Positions 32,855 through 41,575 of a stretch of 41,575 nt of DNA are shown piece after piece; position 1 is the stretch's first letter, and each line of letters starts with the position of its first letter. The position numbers were made by a program, and so were the translations under genes. The notes beneath the pieces were generated by a model. That model was not told where the DNA came from and ran no database searches. It worked only from the letters and a program-made list of their open reading frames with translations. The stretch is from contig PHCU01000015.1 in assembly GCA_002842345.1 (NCBI GenBank), positions 1 to 41,575 on the forward strand, given 5' to 3'. Source of the DNA: Betaproteobacteria bacterium HGW-Betaproteobacteria-12 (GTDB lineage: Bacteria; Pseudomonadota; Gammaproteobacteria; Burkholderiales; Rhodocyclaceae).

Positions 32855-34450
32855 ATGAGAAAACAGCGTATGACCAACGCCGCAAAATTGCTAATTGGCG
32901 TCCTGTTGGCCGGGATTTCAACATGGGGAGAGCTTGCCGCACAGGAGTCAGGCCAGGCGCTGTCCGTAGCCGAGCCAAGGCTTGATATAACGCGCTTTCG
33001 TATCGATGGCGACACCCTGTTCCCGGGGAGCGAAGTCGACCAGCTGCTCAGCCCTTATGTCGGCGAGAAACGAACGATCAAGGATATCGAGCAGGCGGCG
33101 CGCGAACTGGAACGCAACCTGCATCTTCGCGGCTACGTCTTTCACCGGGTTTTCGTCCCCGCCCAAAAGCCGGTCGGCGGCGAGGTCGTCCTGCAGGTCA
33201 TTCGCTTCAACCTGGCCAGCGTCGTCGTCAAGGGCAACGAGCATTTCTCCGCCGGCAATATCCGGCGCAGCCTGCCCACCCTGCAAGAAGGGGCAGCCCC
33301 CGACATGGCCAGCCTGGGCCGCGACCTGACGGCAGCCAATGCGAACCCGGCCAAACAGGCCAGCGTCACCTTTCGCGAGGGGAAGAAGCCGGAGACGGTC
33401 GATGCCGAGATCAAGGTCAAGGATGTCAGCCCACTCAATTTCTTCGCCGGCTATACGGCGAATCGCTCGGTCGAGCCCGTGCACCGCGACGACAGCCTGT
33501 ACCGATTGACGCTCGGCGTGCAGCATTCCAATCTCTTCGATCTGGACCATGTGGCGACGGTTTCCTACACCACGGACCCCAGTGATATCGGGGGCGTCAC
33601 GCAGTTGGGCGGCTACTACCAGATACCGATTTACGGTACCGGGCTGAACCTGGCGGCCTACTACACCTATTCGGATGTGGATTCAGGACGGATTCAGCAA
33701 GGGGGCGGATTTTTTGATGTCAGCGGCAAGGGAAATTTTTATGGCTTGCGCCTGACTCAGGCCTTGCCGCGGCTCGGGGCTACCCAGCAGACCGTCAGCC
33801 TGGCCATCGACGAGCGCTACTTCGAGAACAGTACGACCTTCCTGGGCGTACAGATTCAGCCCGATGTGGCTTCCCGCCCGCTGTCCATCCGCTACGCCGC
33901 ACACCAGGATGCCACCTGGGGGAGCTATGGCGGCAACATCGAATATGCGGTCAACCTCGGGGGCGGCGCGGCCAATCAAAGCACCAATTATCGGTTGAAT
34001 GGCGGCGATTATCGTTGGGATGCCTGGCGTTACGGCATGGATTTTTCCCTCGCCGACACCGGCTGGAATTATGCCGCGCGGGTTCGCGGGCAATGGAGCA
34101 ACGATGCCTTGATTGCCGGAGAGCAATTCGGCCTCGGCGGCGCCAACTCCGTCCGCGGTTTCGCCGATCGGGAAGTCGCCGGGGACTATGGCTATCTGTG
34201 GAATGTGGAAGCCAAGGCGCCGGAAATCCTTTTCCCGCAGTTGCGGCCCATCCTCTTCATCGATGGCGGGCAAGCCCACAGCCGCACGGCAAAGCATCGC
34301 GAAACACTGCTCAGCGCCGGTGCCGGGCTACGTTGGCTAGCCCAGCATTTCGAGGCGACGCTGGATCTGGCGCGTGTCCTCGACCGGAACAGCCTGAATA
34401 CCGAGGCGTCGATCACCCGCCTGCATTTGTCGGTTTTCTTTCGCTATTAG
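32855..34450 (+). CDS. Two-partner secretion outer-membrane transporter (TpsB, ShlB/FhaC type)
   Basis: 531 residues with a signal peptide (AAKLLIGVLLAGIS). Two POTRA domains follow: FRIDGDTLFPGSEVDQLLSP ... GYVFHRVFVPAQ around 50-110, and VVVKGNEHFSAGNIRRSLP around 125-190. The rest is a 16-strand barrel ending in FFRY, with the conserved loop-6 motif VRGF (SVRGFADREVAG) near residue 431. It exports TpsA across the outer membrane. A second in-frame ATG at 32870 is possible. It is the last gene of the tpsA-fecR-tpsB operon; the 152 bp after it hold no clear terminator. Confidence 0.92.
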   Translation: MRKQRMTNAAKLLIGVLLAGISTWGELAAQESGQALSVAEPRLDITRFRIDGDTLFPGSEVDQLLSPYVGEKRTIKDIEQAARELERNLHLRGYVFHRVFVPAQKPVGGEVVLQVIRFNLASVVVKGNEHFSAGNIRRSLPTLQEGAAPDMASLGRDLTAANANPAKQASVTFREGKKPETVDAEIKVKDVSPLNFFAGYTANRSVEPVHRDDSLYRLTLGVQHSNLFDLDHVATVSYTTDPSDIGGVTQLGGYYQIPIYGTGLNLAAYYTYSDVDSGRIQQGGGFFDVSGKGNFYGLRLTQALPRLGATQQTVSLAIDERYFENSTTFLGVQIQPDVASRPLSIRYAAHQDATWGSYGGNIEYAVNLGGGAANQSTNYRLNGGDYRWDAWRYGMDFSLADTGWNYAARVRGQWSNDALIAGEQFGLGGANSVRGFADREVAGDYGYLWNVEAKAPEILFPQLRPILFIDGGQAHSRTAKHRETLLSAGAGLRWLAQHFEATLDLARVLDRNSLNTEASITRLHLSVFFRY

Positions 34451-34602
34451 GCACAAGGCGCACCTGGCAATAAGCTGACGAAAATATCTGCCGGATTTGT
34501 CACTGCAACCCGCCGCCACTACCTGATGTCGAACGGCATGCATTATTCCCGGTGGGTTTTCGCCGAGAATCAAAGCCTTTGTCGACCTGCCGGGAGCGCC
34601 CC

Positions 34603-35931
34603 ATGAACGACCACGACCAGCTGTCCTTCGATCTGCAAGGCAACCGCATCAGCCGCCGCCAGGTGCTCTGGCTGTTCGGCGCCGCCGCCCTGTCCGGCTG
34701 CGCCGCCTCGCCGGTCGGCGGCGGCTCGATCCTGGTCGGCATGAGCGAGGACGAGGAAAAGCGCGTCGACCAGCAGGTCGCCCCCAGCCAGTTCTCGCAG
34801 GATCTCGGCCCGGTCCAGGACGGCGCGGTCAACCAGTACCTCGCTGCCATCGGCCAGCGCGTCGACGCCCACACGCACCGACCGCAGATGCCCTATTCCT
34901 ACCGCGTGCTCAATGCCAACTACGTCAATGCCTACACCTTCCCCGGCGGCGCCATGGGCGTCACCCGCGGCATCCTCGTCGACCTGCAGAACGAGGCCGA
35001 ACTGGCAGCCCTGCTCGGCCACGAGATGGGCCACGTCAATGCCCGCCATGCGGCGCAACGCCAGGGCCAGGCGATGGTCGCCCAGGTGGCGGTGGCCGGC
35101 GCCAGCCTGGCGGCGTCGACCAGCGAGTGGGGTGGCCTGGTCGCCATCGGCAGCCAGCTTGGTTCCAGTGCGCTGCTCTCCAGCTACTCGCGCGACAACG
35201 AGCGCGAAGCCGACGCCCTTGGTCAGGAATACATGGTCCGCGCCGGCTACCCGGCGAGCGGCATGGTCGGCCTGCACCAGTTGCTGGTCGACCAGCAGAA
35301 GGAAGCGCCCGGCCTGCTGCAGACGATGTTCTCGACCCACCCGATGAATACCGAGCGGCGCGATACCGCCCGCGCGCTGGCCGACGGCAAGTACGCCGCC
35401 AGCAACAAGCGCGATGTCGGCCGCGAACGCTTCATGGACAGCACCGCCAGCCTGCGCCGCATCAAGCCGACCATCGACGCCTGCCAGAAGGGCGAACTGG
35501 CGATGGCCGGCAAGCAGTACGGGAAGGCCGAGGAGCAGTACCGCACGGCGCTGCAGAAGACGCCGCGCGACTACGCCAGCAATGTGCTGATGGCGCAGTG
35601 CCTGCAGGCGCAGGACAAGGATGCGCAAGCGCTCAACTACGCCGAGACGGCCAAGCAGATCTATCCGCAGGAGCCGCAGGCGCACAAGCTGGCCGGCGTG
35701 CTGGCCCTCGGCCTGCGCGACCCGGCCAAGGCCTACGCCAGCCTCGATGCCTACGACCGGATGCTGCCGGGCGATGCCGGCGTCACCTTCCTCAAGGGCA
35801 TTTCGCTGGAAGGCCTGGGCAAGCGCCAGGAAGCCGCCAATCACTACAGCAGCTACCTGCGCCGGACGCGCCAGGGCAAGGCCGCCGAATACGCCCAGGG
35901 CCGCCTGCAGTCCTGGGGCTACGCCAAGTAG
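34603..35931 (+). CDS. M48 metallopeptidase with TPR-like tail (BepA/YfgC type), Tat-lipoprotein signal
   Basis: 442 residues. The N-terminus has twin arginines and a lipobox (ISRRQVLWLFGAAALSGCAAS), suggesting Tat export and lipid anchoring. The M48 zinc site HEMGHVNARH is at about 140, with the third ligand in DNEREADALG near 202. Residues 290-440 form helical TPR-like repeats (GKAEEQYRTALQKTPRDYAS; ALNYAETAKQIYPQEP). BepA-type enzymes degrade or help assemble outer-membrane proteins, fitting a neighbour of a TpsB barrel. ATG 34603 has GGGAG 7 nt upstream; an upstream ATG at 34552 is less likely. It converges on the regulator gene with a 4-bp gap. Confidence 0.9.
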   Translation: MNDHDQLSFDLQGNRISRRQVLWLFGAAALSGCAASPVGGGSILVGMSEDEEKRVDQQVAPSQFSQDLGPVQDGAVNQYLAAIGQRVDAHTHRPQMPYSYRVLNANYVNAYTFPGGAMGVTRGILVDLQNEAELAALLGHEMGHVNARHAAQRQGQAMVAQVAVAGASLAASTSEWGGLVAIGSQLGSSALLSSYSRDNEREADALGQEYMVRAGYPASGMVGLHQLLVDQQKEAPGLLQTMFSTHPMNTERRDTARALADGKYAASNKRDVGRERFMDSTASLRRIKPTIDACQKGELAMAGKQYGKAEEQYRTALQKTPRDYASNVLMAQCLQAQDKDAQALNYAETAKQIYPQEPQAHKLAGVLALGLRDPAKAYASLDAYDRMLPGDAGVTFLKGISLEGLGKRQEAANHYSSYLRRTRQGKAAEYAQGRLQSWGYAK

Positions 35932-35935
35932 GCGC

Positions 35936-36613
35936 TTACTCGCCGCCGAAGCGGCGCAGACCGTCGAGGTCGAGGATGTTGATACCGCCGTATTCGCTGC
36001 GCACCAGTCCGGCATCCTCGAGCACCTTTAGCGCCTGGTTGGCCCGTTGCCGGGAAACCCCGGCCAGGTAGCCGAGTTCTTCCTGGGAAATCTGCAGCAG
36101 GCGGTTGGTACCGGGATACAGCACCGGGTTGAACAGCGCCGCCAGGCCGCGGGCGATGCGGGCGTCGGTGTCGAGCATGCGCTCGTTCTCGATCATGCCG
36201 ATGAACTGGCCGAGGCGCTCGTTGATCTGGGCGATCAGGTAGCGGTTGAACGGAATGCTGTGATCCATCAGCCAGGTGAAGGTGCTGCGGCTCATGAAGG
36301 CGACGCGCGTCTCGCGCAGGGCCATGACGTCGTAGCGCCGGGGCTCGTTCTTCAGCAGCGAGCCTTCGCCGAACCAGCCGCCGGAGCTGATGCCGGTCAA
36401 TGAGGTGGTCTTGCCGGTGGTCCAGTGGCTGGCCATCTTGCCCAGGCCGTCGATGACGCCCATCCAGTAATCGACGGATTCGCCCTTCATGCAGATGAAG
36501 GCGCCGGCGGCAAAGCTGCGTTCGACGGTGCCGGCCAGGGCCTTGAGCATTTGCTCCTCGGTCAGCTCCCGGCCCCACCGGGAGGAGCGCAGCAGTTCCT
36601 CAGCGTTTTTCAA
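35936..36613 (-). CDS. Crp/Fnr-family transcription regulator
   Basis: 225 residues. A cyclic-nucleotide-binding-like beta-roll (about 20-140: FAAGAFICMKGESVDYWMGVIDG; GGWFGEGSLLKNEPRRYDVMAL, in pieces) is joined to a winged helix with the recognition segment QEELGYLAGVSRQRANQALKVLEDAG. No cluster of N-terminal cysteines is present, so it is not an FNR-type oxygen sensor. The start is a TTG at 36613 with no clear ribosome site; an in-frame stop lies just upstream and the next ATG would remove 21 residues. It diverges from the acyl-CoA synthetase operon and may control it. Confidence 0.85.
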   Translation of the reverse strand: MKNAEELLRSSRWGRELTEEQMLKALAGTVERSFAAGAFICMKGESVDYWMGVIDGLGKMASHWTTGKTTSLTGISSGGWFGEGSLLKNEPRRYDVMALRETRVAFMSRSTFTWLMDHSIPFNRYLIAQINERLGQFIGMIENERMLDTDARIARGLAALFNPVLYPGTNRLLQISQEELGYLAGVSRQRANQALKVLEDAGLVRSEYGGINILDLDGLRRFGGE

Positions 36614-36636
36614 GATAGTTGCGATTTAATTCGTCG

Positions 36637-36660
36637 ATTGTCTGCCGGACGACAATTATA
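36637..36660. promoter_or_regulatory. Inverted repeat and -10 between the Crp-like regulator and acyl-CoA synthetase genes
   Basis: ATTGTC-N8-GACAAT (36637-36656) is a perfect 6-bp dyad. On the minus strand TATAAT (36660-36655) overlaps it, a good -10 for the regulator gene. The dyad would therefore lie at the start site and suits autoregulation. The spacing is not that of classical CRP or FNR sites. Confidence 0.45.
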
Positions 36661-36807
36661 AGCCTGCGGGGGGGCTAATCTTTGTCTCAGATCGGGTTGT
36701 CGTCGTGGTGCACTGCAAGGTTTACGCGCCATCCGGCAATGCCCACAATGCGTCGAACGAACGTTAGACCGCGCACCCCCGAAGCGCGGCATCGAGGAGA
36801 CTAAAGA

Positions 36808-38775
36808 ATGCCCACGCAGGCGAATTTCGCTTCGCTGGATGGTTTGCATACCTTCCCGCGCTTGCTCTTCCATCACGCCAAGACGCGTCCCACTGCGCCG
36901 GCCATGCGCGAGAAGGATCTCGGCATCTGGCAGACGTGGAGCTGGGCCGACGTCGCTGAACGGGTCCGTGCCCTGGCCTGCGGCCTGGCCGCCCTCGGTT
37001 TCAAGCGCGGCGACAATCTGGCGATCATCGGCGACAACCGGCCGCACCTGTACATGATGATGACCGCCGCCCAGTGCCTGGGCGGCGTGCCGGTACCGCT
37101 GTACCAGGATGCGGTGGCCAACGAGATGCTGTTCGTGCTGCAGGATGCCGGCGTGCGTTTCGTCGTCGTCGAGGACCAGGAGCAGGTCGACAAGATGCTC
37201 GAGATCAAGGAGCAACTGCCGACGCTCGAGCACGTTGTGTACGACGATCCGCGCGGCATGCGCCATTACAGCCAGACCTTCCTGCACGATATCCACGAGC
37301 TGATGGAGATGGGGCGGATTCACGACCGCAATCATTCCGACTACCTCAACGCCGAGATCGAGCAGGGGCATTACGACGACGTCTCGGTGATGCTCTACAC
37401 CTCGGGCACCACCGGCAAGCCGAAGGGCGTCTGCCAGACCCACGCCGCCTTCATCGCCGCCGCCCAGGGCGGGGTGCAGGTGGACAAGATGGACGGCAAC
37501 GGCGACATCCTCTCCTACCTGCCCATGGCCTGGGTCGGCGATCACCTGTTCTCCTTCGCCCAGGCGCTGGTCGCCGGCTTCACCATCAACTGCCCGGAAT
37601 CCGGCGAAACGGTGATGAACGACCTGCGCGAAATCGGCCCGACCTACTACTTCGCCCCGCCGCGCGTGTTCGAAAGCCTGCTGACCTCGGTGATGATCCG
37701 CATGGAAGACGCCGGCCAGTTCAAACAGAAGATGTTCCATTACTTCATGGACGTCGCTAAGCGCTGTGGCGGCGACATCCTCGACGGCAAGCCGGTGAGC
37801 GGCAGCGACCGCCTGCTCTACGCGCTCGGCAACCTGTGCATCTACGGGCCGCTGCGCAACGTCCTCGGGATGAGCCGCATCCGCGTCGCCTACACCGCCG
37901 GCGCGGCGATCGGCCCGGAACTGTTCCGTTTCTACCGCTCGATCGGCATCAACCTGAAGCAGCTGTACGGCCAGACCGAGACCTGCGCCTACGTCTGCCT
38001 GCAGCCGGACGGCCAGGTCAAGTCGGACACCGTCGGTGCCCCGGCGCCCGGCGTCGAAATCAAGATCGCCGACAACGGCGAGGTGCTGGTCAAGGGGGCG
38101 ATGGTGCTCAAGGGCTACTACAAGCGCCCGGACGCCACCGCCGAATCGATCAATGCCGAGGGCTATTTCATGACCGGCGATGCCGGCTTCCTCGACGCCG
38201 ACGGCCACCTGAAGATCATCGACCGGGCCAAGGACGTCGGCAAGCTGTCGAACGGCGCGATGTTCGCCCCCAACTACATCGAGAACAAGCTGAAGTTCTT
38301 CCAGCACATCAAGGAAGCCGTCTGCTTCGGCCACGAGCGCGACATGGTCTGCGCCTTCATCAACATCGACGTCGGCGCCGTCGGCAACTGGGCCGAGCGC
38401 CGCGGCATCGCCTACTCGGGCTACACCGACCTGGCCGGCAAGCCGGAGGTGCTGGAGCTGATCCGCGAATGCGTCGAGAAGGTCAATGCCGACCTGGTGC
38501 ACGACGGCATGGTCGCCGATTCGCAGATCCACCGCTTCCTGGTGCTGCACAAGGAACTCGATCCGGACGACGACGAACTGACGCGGACGCGCAAGGTGCG
38601 GCGCAATTTCGTCGCCGAGAAGTACAAGGTGCTGATCGATGCGCTGTACGAAGGCAAGGCCAATCAGTTCATCGAGACCGAGGTCAAGTTCGAGGACGGC
38701 CGGCGCGGCAAGGTGTCGGCCGACCTGAAGATCGTCGATGCCAAGACCTTTCCCGTCGTCAAAAAGGTAGCCTGA
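36808..38775 (+). CDS. AMP-forming acyl-CoA synthetase (long-chain type)
   Basis: 655 residues. The ATP/AMP-binding signature MLYTSGTTGKPKG is near residue 200, the second motif LYGQTETCAYV near 390, and the hinge/adenylation motif MTGDAGFLDADGHLKIIDRAKD near 455. The family activates carboxylic acids to CoA thioesters in the cytoplasm. ATG 36808 has GAGGAG nearby. Two bases separate its stop from livG, so it is co-transcribed with the ABC transporter; this suggests that the transporter imports an organic acid which is then activated. The exact acid cannot be told from sequence. Confidence 0.92.
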   Translation: MPTQANFASLDGLHTFPRLLFHHAKTRPTAPAMREKDLGIWQTWSWADVAERVRALACGLAALGFKRGDNLAIIGDNRPHLYMMMTAAQCLGGVPVPLYQDAVANEMLFVLQDAGVRFVVVEDQEQVDKMLEIKEQLPTLEHVVYDDPRGMRHYSQTFLHDIHELMEMGRIHDRNHSDYLNAEIEQGHYDDVSVMLYTSGTTGKPKGVCQTHAAFIAAAQGGVQVDKMDGNGDILSYLPMAWVGDHLFSFAQALVAGFTINCPESGETVMNDLREIGPTYYFAPPRVFESLLTSVMIRMEDAGQFKQKMFHYFMDVAKRCGGDILDGKPVSGSDRLLYALGNLCIYGPLRNVLGMSRIRVAYTAGAAIGPELFRFYRSIGINLKQLYGQTETCAYVCLQPDGQVKSDTVGAPAPGVEIKIADNGEVLVKGAMVLKGYYKRPDATAESINAEGYFMTGDAGFLDADGHLKIIDRAKDVGKLSNGAMFAPNYIENKLKFFQHIKEAVCFGHERDMVCAFINIDVGAVGNWAERRGIAYSGYTDLAGKPEVLELIRECVEKVNADLVHDGMVADSQIHRFLVLHKELDPDDDELTRTRKVRRNFVAEKYKVLIDALYEGKANQFIETEVKFEDGRRGKVSADLKIVDAKTFPVVKKVA

Positions 38776-38777
38776 AC

Positions 38778-39560
38778 ATGAGCAAGAAAATAGGCGACGT
38801 CATCCTCGACCTGCAGAACATTTCGCTGCGCTTCGGCGGCGTCAAGGCACTGACCGACATTTCCTTCAACGTCCGCGAGCACGAAGTCCGCGCCATCATC
38901 GGTCCGAACGGTGCCGGCAAGAGCTCGATGCTCAACGTCATCAACGGCGTGTACCACCCGCAGGAAGGCAAGATCATGTTCCGCGGCGAGGAGCGCAAGC
39001 AGATGGACCCGCACCGCGCCGCGGCCCAGGGCATTTCCCGCACCTTCCAGAACATCGCGCTGTTCAAGGGCATGAGCGTGCTCGACAACATCATGACCGG
39101 GCGCACCCTGAAGATGAAGAGCAACCTGCTGCTGCAGGCGCTGTGGTGGGGGCCGGCGCGTAACGAGGAGCTGGCGCACCGGCGCAAGGTCGAGGAAATC
39201 ATCGATTTCCTGGAAATCCAGCACATCCGCAAGACGCCGGTCGGCCGCCTGCCCTACGGTCTGCAGAAGCGCGTCGACCTCGGCCGGGCACTGGCCATGG
39301 AGCCGAAGGTGCTGCTGCTCGACGAGCCGATGGCCGGCATGAACGTCGAGGAAAAGCAGGACATGTGCCGCTTCATCCTCGACGTCAATGACCAGTTCGG
39401 CACCACCATCGTGCTCATCGAGCACGACATGGGCGTCGTCATGGATATTTCCGACCGCGTCGTCGTGCTCGATTACGGCAAGAAAATCGGCGACGGCATC
39501 CCGGACGAAGTCCGTTCCAGCCCCGAGGTCATCAAGGCCTACCTGGGCGCCGGTCATTAA
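38778..39560 (+). CDS. livG: ABC transporter ATPase, branched-chain amino acid / organic acid type (LivG)
   Basis: 260 residues. Walker A GPNGAGKSS near 40, Q-loop SRTFQNIALF, the signature LPYGLQKRVDLGRAL (a variant of LSGGQ) near 160, Walker B VLLLDEPMAGMN and the switch His in VLIEHDMGVV are all present. Start ATG 38778 follows the synthetase by 2 nt; a longer frame is read-through of that gene. It energises LivH/LivM. Confidence 0.93.
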   Translation: MSKKIGDVILDLQNISLRFGGVKALTDISFNVREHEVRAIIGPNGAGKSSMLNVINGVYHPQEGKIMFRGEERKQMDPHRAAAQGISRTFQNIALFKGMSVLDNIMTGRTLKMKSNLLLQALWWGPARNEELAHRRKVEEIIDFLEIQHIRKTPVGRLPYGLQKRVDLGRALAMEPKVLLLDEPMAGMNVEEKQDMCRFILDVNDQFGTTIVLIEHDMGVVMDISDRVVVLDYGKKIGDGIPDEVRSSPEVIKAYLGAGH

Positions 39561-39572
39561 GCGGAGCAGAAC

Positions 39573-40502
39573 ATGGCATTCTTTCTCGAAACCCTGATCG
39601 GCGGCCTGATGGCCGGCATGCTGTACTCCCTGGTGGCGCTCGGCTTCGTGCTGATCTACAAGGCGTCCGGCGTCTTCAACTTCGCCCAGGGGGCGATGGT
39701 GCTGTTCGCCGCCCTGGCCATGGCCCGCTTCTCCGGCTGGGCCAATGCTGCGCTCGGCGGCGACAGCCTGGTGCTGGCCAACGTCATTGCCTTCATCGGC
39801 GCCGGCGGCGTGATGTTCATCGTCGCCTGGATCATCGAACGTCTGGCCCTGCGCAACCTGGTCAACCAGGAAGGGGCGACGCTGCTGATGGCCACCCTGG
39901 GCATCGCCTACGTGCTCGAAGGCATCGGCCAGACGCTGTTCGGCAGCGAAATCTACAACATCGACGTCGGCATGCCGAAGGACCCGGTGATCATGCTCGA
40001 AAGCGTCTTCGACGGCGGCATCCTGATCAACAAGGAAGACTTCTACGCGGCGCTGATCGCTGCCGCGCTGGTCATCGCCCTGTCGATCTTCTTCCAGAAG
40101 ACCTCGACCGGCCGCGCCCTGCGCGCCGTCGCCGACGATCACCAGGCGGCGCTGTCGATCGGCATTCCGCTGAACCGCATCTGGGTCATCGTCTGGTGCG
40201 TCGCCGGCGTCGTCGCGCTGGTTGCCGGCATCATCTGGGGCTCCAAGCTGGGCGTTCAGTTCTCGCTGGCCACGGTTGCCCTGCGTGCCTTGCCGGTGGT
40301 CATCCTTGGCGGCCTGACCTCGGTACCCGGCGCCATCATCGGCGGCCTGATCATCGGCGTCGGCGAAAAACTGTCCGAGGTCTATCTCGGTCCCTACGTC
40401 GGCGGCGGCATCGAAATCTGGTTCGCCTACATGCTCGCCCTCGTCTTCCTGCTGTTCCGGCCGCAAGGTCTGTTCGGCGAGAAAATCATCGACCGCGTGT
40501 AA
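39573..40502 (+). CDS. livH: ABC transporter permease LivH
   Basis: 309 residues, about eight membrane helices. Typical start FLETLIGGLMAGMLYSLVAL, then the conserved VLIYKASGVFNFAQGAMVLF near 30, FFQKTSTGRALRAVADD near 180 and ILGGLTSVPGAIIGGLIIG near 245. It is one half of the inner-membrane channel with LivM. The gap to livG is 12 bp with a GGAG ribosome site. Confidence 0.93.
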   Translation: MAFFLETLIGGLMAGMLYSLVALGFVLIYKASGVFNFAQGAMVLFAALAMARFSGWANAALGGDSLVLANVIAFIGAGGVMFIVAWIIERLALRNLVNQEGATLLMATLGIAYVLEGIGQTLFGSEIYNIDVGMPKDPVIMLESVFDGGILINKEDFYAALIAAALVIALSIFFQKTSTGRALRAVADDHQAALSIGIPLNRIWVIVWCVAGVVALVAGIIWGSKLGVQFSLATVALRALPVVILGGLTSVPGAIIGGLIIGVGEKLSEVYLGPYVGGGIEIWFAYMLALVFLLFRPQGLFGEKIIDRV

Positions 40503-40516
40503 CGGAGACAACACCA

Positions 40517-41575
40517 ATGATTTACCGCGAAAACGGCCAGTTCAAGACTTCCTACGGGGCGGATCAGCAGATCTTCCCGATCGCCCAGGACCGCTACCTG
40601 GTCCTGGCCATCATTGCCTTCGCCTTCATCGGCGTGCCGATGCTGGCCGACGAGTATTTCTTCCGCGCCATCCTGATTCCCTTTCTGATCCTGTCGCTGG
40701 CGGCGCTCGGCGTCAATCTGCTGGTCGGCTACTGCGGCCAGATCACGCTCGGGGCCGGGGCCTTCATGGCTATCGGTGCCTATGCCGCCTACAACTTCCT
40801 GATTCGTGTGCCGGAATTGCCGCTGCTCGGCGTGCTGATCCTCGGCGGTCTGACCTCGGCGGCGATGGGCATCCTGTTCGGCATCCCCAGTTTGCGTGTG
40901 CGCGGCCTCTATCTGGCGGTGGCGACGCTCGCCGCGCAGTTTTTCTGGGACTGGGCCTTCCTGCGCATCGGCTGGTTCACCAACTACTCGTCGTCCGGTT
41001 CGGTGTCGGTGTCGAACCTGACGGTGTTCGGCTGGGACATTTCCTCGCCGGTGAACAAGTACCTGTTCTGCCTGGCGGTGCTGGTCGTCTTTGCGCTGAT
41101 CGCCAAGAACCTGACGCGCGCTTCGCTCGGTCGCCAGTGGATGGCCATCCGTGACATGGACGTGGCTGCCGAAGTGATCGGCATCCGGCCGATGTGGGCC
41201 AAGCTCTCGGCCTTCGCCGTCAGCTCCTTCTTCGTCGGTGTCGCCGGCGCGCTGTGGGGCTTCGTGCACCTCGGTTCCTGGGAGCCGGCCGCCTTCTCGG
41301 TGGACCGCTCCTTCCAGCTGCTGTTCATGGTCATCATCGGCGGCATGGGCTCGATCGTCGGCAGCTTCTTCGGCGCCGCCTTCATCATCATCCTGCCGAT
41401 CTTCCTCAACCAGTTCCTGCCGGCACTCGGCGACTTGTTCGGTATCGCCATCTCGACCGCCGCCGTGTCGCACGCCGAATTCATCATCTTTGGGTCCCTG
41501 ATCGTCTTTTTCCTGATTGTCGAGCCCCATGGACTGGCCCGTTTGTGGGCAACCAGCAAGGAGAAGCTGCGTCTC
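40517..41575 (+). CDS. livM: ABC transporter permease LivM, cut by the window end
   Basis: The frame is open from ATG 40517 to the last base (353 codons) and has no stop, so the gene continues outside. GGAG lies upstream of the ATG. Segments LVGYCGQITLGAGAFMAIGAYAA (in pieces), LRVRGLYLAVATLAAQFF, SLGRQWMAIRDMDVAAEVIGI and MVIIGGMGSIVGSFFGAAF identify LivM. The genes for LivK and LivF probably follow beyond the window. Confidence 0.93.
   Translation, partial: MIYRENGQFKTSYGADQQIFPIAQDRYLVLAIIAFAFIGVPMLADEYFFRAILIPFLILSLAALGVNLLVGYCGQITLGAGAFMAIGAYAAYNFLIRVPELPLLGVLILGGLTSAAMGILFGIPSLRVRGLYLAVATLAAQFFWDWAFLRIGWFTNYSSSGSVSVSNLTVFGWDISSPVNKYLFCLAVLVVFALIAKNLTRASLGRQWMAIRDMDVAAEVIGIRPMWAKLSAFAVSSFFVGVAGALWGFVHLGSWEPAAFSVDRSFQLLFMVIIGGMGSIVGSFFGAAFIIILPIFLNQFLPALGDLFGIAISTAAVSHAEFIIFGSLIVFFLIVEPHGLARLWATSKEKLRL

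Overview
The window looks like a piece of chromosome from a high-GC betaproteobacterium, most plausibly of the Rhodocyclales (Azospira/Dechloromonas/Thauera-like). This is inferred from gene content: a Burkholderia-type trimeric porin, a tripartite tricarboxylate transporter with a TctDE two-component system, a full citrate lyase operon, a two-partner secretion adhesin and an acyl-CoA synthetase/Liv ABC cluster. I could not run a taxonomic search.

Layout. (1) 1-3.9 kb: a terminator, a small orphan HExxH protein, and on the minus strand a 935-residue membrane Fe-S/flavin oxidoreductase preceded by a 31-codon coupled small ORF. (2) 4.0-11.3 kb, minus strand: a compact citrate lyase operon read as 43-aa peptide, citC, citD, a PCC/DUF296 gene, citE, citF, citX, citG, followed by a GNAT acetyltransferase and a nitrilase-family amidohydrolase. 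(3) 11.3-18.4 kb: a remnant of an AbrB-family gene, an exported amidohydrolase, an intact AbrB-family membrane protein, a solute-binding protein, then divergently tctD-tctE and a porin. (4) 18.4-20.3 kb: a low-GC patch with a broken SRAP-like gene and an HNH endonuclease. (5) 20.3-23.4 kb, minus strand: tctC-tctB-tctA. (6) 23.5-34.5 kb: a two-partner secretion locus with a 2,504-residue TpsA exoprotein, a double-FecR-domain exported protein and the TpsB transporter. (7) 34.6-41.6 kb: a Tat/lipoprotein M48 peptidase with TPR-like tail, a Crp/Fnr regulator, and an acyl-CoA synthetase-livG-livH-livM operon running off the end.

How it fits together. Regions 2, 3 and 5 form a citrate (tricarboxylate) utilisation system: porin for outer-membrane entry, TctC as periplasmic binder, TctAB as permease, citrate lyase to split citrate into acetate and oxaloacetate, and TctDE as the sensor-regulator. 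The strongest new observation is a shared promoter element, GAAAGC-N5-GAAAGC, upstream of tctC, the porin, the orphan solute-binding protein and the exported amidohydrolase, always in the same orientation relative to the gene; in three of the four it lies exactly 9 nt before a TANNNT box. I propose it as the TctD operator. Other points of interest are a CitC homologue that appears to have lost its nucleotidyl-transfer motifs, a PCC/DUF296 gene embedded in the lyase operon, mosaic structure around the amidohydrolase, a 22-bp direct repeat bracketing the whole 23.4-kb citrate region, and a FecR-type protein wedged between TpsA and TpsB.
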